From contig DAOVHJ010000085.1 in assembly GCA_030671945.1 (NCBI GenBank), forward strand, positions 1-8,991: 8,991 nucleotides of DNA, given 5' to 3'. Origin of the DNA: Candidatus Heimdallarchaeota archaeon (GTDB lineage Archaea; Asgardarchaeota; Heimdallarchaeia; JABLTI01). Position 1 is the first letter of the stretch. Each line of letters begins with the position of its first letter. Shown here one piece after another: positions 6,401 through 8,991 of this stretch. The notes beneath the pieces were generated by a model. The model made no database searches. It saw only the letters and a program-made list of their open reading frames with translations, and was not told where the DNA came from. A program made the position numbers and the translations under genes.

Positions 6401-7590
6401 TACCAAACATAGAGATTATCAAAGAAAGCTAAATCATTTGCAAGACTAACCAAACCAATTTGACCTTTTGCAACTCGATTATCATAAAAATCTAGAGAAG
6501 GTGTTTCTGAATTATCAATATATATTCTAAAATGATCCATGTTGAAATCGATTCGCCAGGTATACCAGGTATTGTATTCCCTCTCCCAAGCTACTGAGGC
6601 AATTTTGTGCCAATTGTATCCGTTAGCATCTCCTTGTACAAAATGAACCGTTAACTCTCCTGGTAATATTTGGTCTGTTATTGGATCACCCCAATCAAAA
6701 ATATCAAGTTCTTCAACATGAGGTCCGTTTCTCGGACTAGGATGATCTTGAGTGTACCAGAGAATGTAAAATTTGGGATACATCCCACTGTCATCAAATC
6801 TGTAGATAACGCCTGTAGCATCACTACCATTTGTGTTTAAATCGCAGGAAATATTAGCATTAGTGAAATTCAGAAGAGGATTTGAAAGTATCACAAATTG
6901 ACAATCATTATTTGTACACTGCCAATAGGTGTTTCCATCACTTTTATCTGTAATCCAATCTGAGAGATTGTGATTATGAAAAAGATCATGTACACCGATT
7001 GAGTGATAAGTCCAATTGGTATTTTCAAAATTCTCAAAATCTTCACCATAAATAATTGTATTCGAACTAAAGATAGCAGGAATTTTAATCTCAAAACTAA
7101 AGAATTTCACTTCAAATGGGAATTCAAATTCAACGAGTTCACTATATGCAAGTTCATTAGTAGATGAATTAGCAAAACAAATAATGGTGATTTTCTCTTT
7201 CTGGTCAACAACATAAGTAGTGGACCCTAAACTCCAATTCACATTTTCAGAATTTCTAACAACACGAACATAAGTAAAAGCGAGTTCTTCATTACCTACG
7301 TTCTCTAAATTTATAGTTATTTTATCAACAGAGTTTGTGTGATCAGTATCCTCAAGAGTATATTCTAATACCACAAGTTCTCCTTGAACAATGAGAGGAA
7401 TAACTACAAAGTAGATGATAGCAGAAAATGAAATAGTAAAAACAATAACAAAAATTGCAGATACTATGGGATTTAACTTCTTTCTCTGATTCCAATGTCT
7501 TTTCAATCTCTCAAAGAACGTCACATCAATCGCCTTATTCACAATAGGATTGTCCGTGGAATTAATTAAAAGTTTGTTTTCACTGCACAT
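6400..7590 (-). CDS. membrane-anchored surface protein, pilin-like N-terminus, lectin-like C-terminal domain
   Basis: A 396-residue protein predicted to sit in the membrane with a large outside portion. About 40 hydrophilic, basic residues precede RKKLNPIVSAIFVIVF (from Arg36), which resembles the (R/K)-x-(S/N)P-I/V start of archaeal type IV pilin-like proteins. One hydrophobic helix covers about 42-67. A beta-rich domain follows (about 70-170, ITINLENVGNEELAF), then a concanavalin/LamG- or DUF1080-like jelly roll (about 180-396). Its last strands read TWRIDFNMDHFRIYIDN and GQIGLVSLANDLAFFDNLYVW, with Trp- and Asp-rich loops suited to glycan or glycoside binding. The outer part carries many N-x-S/T sites (NWS, NSS, NWT, NLS, NFT, NIS, NGS) and the Cys pair CTNNDC. 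No clear ribosome-binding site precedes the ATG, so the start could be leaderless or slightly downstream. The ligand is unknown. Confidence 0.75.
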   Translation of the reverse strand: MCSENKLLINSTDNPIVNKAIDVTFFERLKRHWNQRKKLNPIVSAIFVIVFTISFSAIIYFVVIPLIVQGELVVLEYTLEDTDHTNSVDKITINLENVGNEELAFTYVRVVRNSENVNWSLGSTTYVVDQKEKITIICFANSSTNELAYSELVEFEFPFEVKFFSFEIKIPAIFSSNTIIYGEDFENFENTNWTYHSIGVHDLFHNHNLSDWITDKSDGNTYWQCTNNDCQFVILSNPLLNFTNANISCDLNTNGSDATGVIYRFDDSGMYPKFYILWYTQDHPSPRNGPHVEELDIFDWGDPITDQILPGELTVHFVQGDANGYNWHKIASVAWEREYNTWYTWRIDFNMDHFRIYIDNSETPSLDFYDNRVAKGQIGLVSLANDLAFFDNLYVW

Positions 7591-7684
7591 TAAAACAATG
7601 AGAAAATTACAAAGAAAAATAGAGAAATGAGAAGAGAAACTAAAAATCTACTAAAAGAAATGATAAAAGGAATAATTGGTGGGA
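7591..7684 (-). other. pyrimidine-rich spacer after the ubiquitin-like gene
   Basis: Read on the minus strand, this 94-bp gap is a run of T-rich tracts (CTTTTATCATTTCTTTTAG, then TTTTTAG, TTTCTCTTCTC, TTTTTCTTTG). Archaeal RNA polymerase often stops in such U-rich tracts without a hairpin, so it may end the ubiquitin-like transcript. It also has to hold any promoter for the pilin-like gene; no convincing TATA box was found. Confidence 0.35.
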
Positions 7685-7918
7685 TTAGCCACCTTCGGTA
7701 CGAGCAATGAGGTACACTTTTTCATAGTCCGATAAACCAACTTCCTCTACAGTTTCATTATCGTCTAATTGTCTCCCTCTGAAGACTACTATAACTGCAC
7801 TTGCTGGTATTCTCTTTTGTCTTGATATCTCCCTTTTTATTTCCGATATTGTAGAGTTTGGTTTTACTTCTACATCAATTACTCCGCCGCCTATTGCTGA
7901 GACAACTCTGATTATCAT
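7685..7918 (-). CDS. ubiquitin-like protein with exposed C-terminal Gly-Gly
   Basis: A 77-residue beta-grasp protein very close in layout to ubiquitin. It has a beta hairpin with a Gly-Gly turn (MIIRVVSAIGGGVIDVEVK), the helix phrase STISEIKREISRQKRIP (ubiquitin has DTIENVKAKIQDKEGIP), VVFRGRQLDDNETVEEVGL (ubiquitin LIFAGKQLEDGRTLSDYNI), and the tail LIARTEGG. It ends exactly at Gly76-Gly77 with no extension to trim, so it is in the form that an E1 enzyme could activate directly. Arg73 aligns with ubiquitin Arg72, the residue that selects the ubiquitin E1. Val45 matches Ile44. Arg49 replaces Lys48 and Asp64 replaces Lys63, while Lys28 matches Lys27. GGTGAT lies 8 nt before the ATG. Protein tagging is likely; a sulfur-carrier role (Urm1/SAMP-like) is the alternative. 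No partner enzymes are encoded in the window. Confidence 0.88.
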   Translation of the reverse strand: MIIRVVSAIGGGVIDVEVKPNSTISEIKREISRQKRIPASAVIVVFRGRQLDDNETVEEVGLSDYEKVYLIARTEGG

Positions 7919-7925
7919 TTTTTTT

Positions 7926-7933
7926 AATCACCG
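7926..7933 (-). promoter_or_regulatory. ribosome-binding site of the ubiquitin-like gene
   Basis: CGGTGATT on the minus strand contains GGTGAT, an exact match to the archaeal anti-Shine-Dalgarno complement, with an 8-nt A-rich spacer to ATG at 7918. This suggests efficient translation, is distinctly archaeal, and fixes the start. Confidence 0.75.
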
Positions 7934-7990
7934 TTTTTTTTATGAGTACTATACTTGTTTTTTTATCTAATTAATTTAGAGCAATTATCC

Positions 7991-7998
7991 AATATAAA
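7991..7998 (-). promoter_or_regulatory. candidate TATA box for the ubiquitin-like gene
   Basis: TTTATATT on the minus strand lies in the 117-bp gap between larB and the ubiquitin-like gene. A start about 25 bp on would give a leader near 50 nt. No T tract that would end larB transcription is visible before it, so co-transcription with larB is equally possible. Confidence 0.35.
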
Positions 7999-8035
7999 CA
8001 ATTACAAATGAATATGTTAACTTTTCCTTTAAATG

Positions 8036-8794
8036 TTAATCCTTCTTCACACACTGTTTGTTGATTAAAGATGCTATTAATCCTCCGCCGAACCCATTAT
8101 CAATGTTAACAACAGAGACATTTGGTGCACAGCTGTTAAGCATGGTTAGTAAAGCTGAAATTCCCCCCAAATTAGCTCCATATCCAACAGAAGTTGGAAC
8201 TGCAATTACTGGACTAGCAGCTAATCCTGCTACTACGGAAGGTAAAGCTCCTTCCATTCCTGCAACCGCAACAATAACGTTTGCTGAAAAAAGACTATCT
8301 TTGTAATGTAGGAGACGATGAATTCCTGCTACGCCAACGTCATATATTCTTTCAACCTTTGAGCCCATTAGTTCTGCAGTTAAGGCTGCTTCTTCAGCGA
8401 CAGGAATATCTGCAGTTCCTCCACATACGACTAAAAGATTCCCGACTTTTTTCCTTGGTTTTCTTTCAACGTAAACAATGCGAGCTTGATTATTATATTG
8501 TACAGATTTGTCTATTTTCTTCAATTCATTGTAAATCTCTTCTGATGCTCTAGTAAGCAGAATATTTTCGTTTCTTTCATTTAAAGATTTGAAAATACCA
8601 ACTATCTGGTCAAGAGTTTTACTAGGACAATAGACAACTTCCGGAAAACCCTTTCTTAACGCTCTATGATGATCTACTTTTGCATACCCTAAATCTTCAA
8701 AAGGCAATTCTTTGAGTCTATCTAGTACTTTCTCTAATGGAATTTTTCCTTCTTTGAAGTTTTTCAATAAACTCTCGAGATGTTTTTCATCCAT
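8036..8794 (-). CDS. larB: LarB, pyridinium-3,5-biscarboxylate mononucleotide synthase
   Basis: First enzyme of nickel-pincer nucleotide cofactor synthesis. It carboxylates the pyridinium ring of nicotinate adenine dinucleotide and cleaves the phosphoanhydride, giving the mononucleotide that LarE then sulfurates. The 252 residues have a helical N-terminus, the DHHRALRKGFPEVVY motif (41-55), then a PurE-like Rossmann domain. That domain shows GGTADIPVAEEAALTAELMG, DVGVAGIHRLL, VAGMEGALPSVVAGL, PVIAVPTSVGYGA, and MLNSCAPNVSVVNIDNGFG. Cys222 in MLNSC is at the position of the reactive Cys of characterised LarB. The frame opens at a GTG at 8803, but that codon lies inside the AGGTGA ribosome-binding site of the ATG at 8794, so the ATG is preferred. 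The gene is 38 bp downstream of larE, in operon arrangement. Confidence 0.93.
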   Translation of the reverse strand: MDEKHLESLLKNFKEGKIPLEKVLDRLKELPFEDLGYAKVDHHRALRKGFPEVVYCPSKTLDQIVGIFKSLNERNENILLTRASEEIYNELKKIDKSVQYNNQARIVYVERKPRKKVGNLLVVCGGTADIPVAEEAALTAELMGSKVERIYDVGVAGIHRLLHYKDSLFSANVIVAVAGMEGALPSVVAGLAASPVIAVPTSVGYGANLGGISALLTMLNSCAPNVSVVNIDNGFGGGLIASLINKQCVKKD

Positions 8795-8799
8795 GGGTT

Positions 8800-8805
8800 T
8801 CACCT
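8800..8805 (-). promoter_or_regulatory. ribosome-binding site deciding the larB start
   Basis: AGGTGA on the minus strand, 5 nt before ATG at 8794. The alternative GTG start at 8803 is part of this element and has no such site of its own. Confidence 0.65.
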
Positions 8806-8832
8806 ATAATTAGTAATTTAATTTCTTCTTTC

Positions 8833-8991
8833 TCATTCTTCTTGACTTACGTTCATTGAACCTTGCTTATATCCTCTTAAATCTAGTGTTATAAATTCAT
8901 ATCCAAGCTTTCTGAACTTTGATTCAATCTCAGTTGAAAATTCCAAAACAACATCAAAATATTCTTTCAAGGTTTCTATTCTAGCCATTCC
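8833..8991 (-). CDS. larE: LarE, C-terminal fragment (cut by window edge)
   Basis: The last 52 codons of a gene entering from the right edge. LarE is an ATP-dependent, PP-loop-type sulfur transferase that converts the LarB product to the dithio-mononucleotide; in many versions it gives up the sulfur of its own cysteine. The fragment shows the conserved LarE ending: KLGYEFITLDLRGYKQGSMN, followed by VSQEE and TGA. The family end has the same pattern of Leu-Gly-(Phe/Tyr)-x-(Tyr/Phe)-(Val/Ile)-(Thr/Ser)-(Leu/Ile)-Asp-Leu-x-Gly-(Tyr/Phe)-x-x-Gly-Ser-Met-Asn. The ATP loop and sulfur-donor Cys lie outside the window, so the sacrificial versus catalytic form cannot be told. The frame has no stop to the edge; the Met two codons in is internal. 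It is followed after 38 bp by larB. Confidence 0.82.
   Translation of the reverse strand, partial: GMARIETLKEYFDVVLEFSTEIESKFRKLGYEFITLDLRGYKQGSMNVSQEE

Noticed and set aside
6891..7094. Short minus-strand frame inside the pilin-like gene, other phase
   Set aside because: Same-strand shadow frame with no start signal; the host gene reads through the region with coherent domain structure.
8058..8553. Plus-strand frames (8058-8306 and 8281-8553) opposite larB
   Set aside because: Antisense to conserved LarB motifs.
8795..8803. GTG at 8803 as the larB start
   Set aside because: The codon is part of the AGGTGA ribosome-binding site that serves ATG at 8794.
8833..8988. Reading the right-edge minus-strand frame as a complete 51-residue gene starting at the ATG at 8988
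   Set aside because: The frame is open to the window edge and its sequence matches the C-terminal end of LarE, so the Met is internal.

Overview
The window reads as AT-rich archaeal DNA, most likely from an Asgard archaeon (medium confidence). Three things support this. First, a 77-residue ubiquitin-like protein ends exactly in Gly-Gly (7685-7918, minus). Second, several genes carry GGTGA/AGGTGA ribosome-binding sites matching the archaeal 16S rRNA tail, and GTG and TTG starts are used. Third, a pilin-like, sequon-rich surface protein is present. The ubiquitin-like gene is the main reason for preferring Asgard, but related genes occur in Caldiarchaeum-type and a few other lineages, so a marker-gene tree would be needed to place the genome.

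Layout. A plus-strand gene entering from the left edge (1-762) encodes a protein with a PD-(D/E)XK nuclease-like core. It ends convergently with a minus-strand multi-pass membrane protein (797-1546), and a 10-bp hairpin lies at the junction. A roughly 340-bp divergent regulatory region (1547-1886) follows; it holds a palindrome, a paired direct repeat and a TATA-like element. It leads into the plus-strand heat-shock operon grpE-dnaK (1887-4462), which closes with an 11-bp perfect hairpin and a T tract. No dnaJ or hrcA is seen next to it.

Everything right of 4516 is on the minus strand. Read in the direction of transcription (right to left) it runs: 3' end of larE (off the right edge), larB, the ubiquitin-like gene, a membrane-anchored pilin-like/lectin-like protein, then pyrD-pyrK. 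LarE and LarB belong to the pathway that builds the nickel-pincer nucleotide cofactor of lactate racemase-type enzymes. PyrD and PyrK form the NAD-dependent class 1B dihydroorotate dehydrogenase of pyrimidine synthesis. GrpE and DnaK form a protein-folding pair.

The most notable item is the ubiquitin-like gene. It sits among metabolic genes, with no E1, E2, E3 or JAMM protease gene in view. It keeps the Arg at the position equivalent to ubiquitin Arg72 but has Arg and Asp where ubiquitin has Lys48 and Lys63. Ribosome-binding sites also argue for starts other than the longest open frame in pyrD (TTG at 6318) and larB (ATG at 8794). No RNA gene, CRISPR array, insertion sequence or obviously broken gene was seen.
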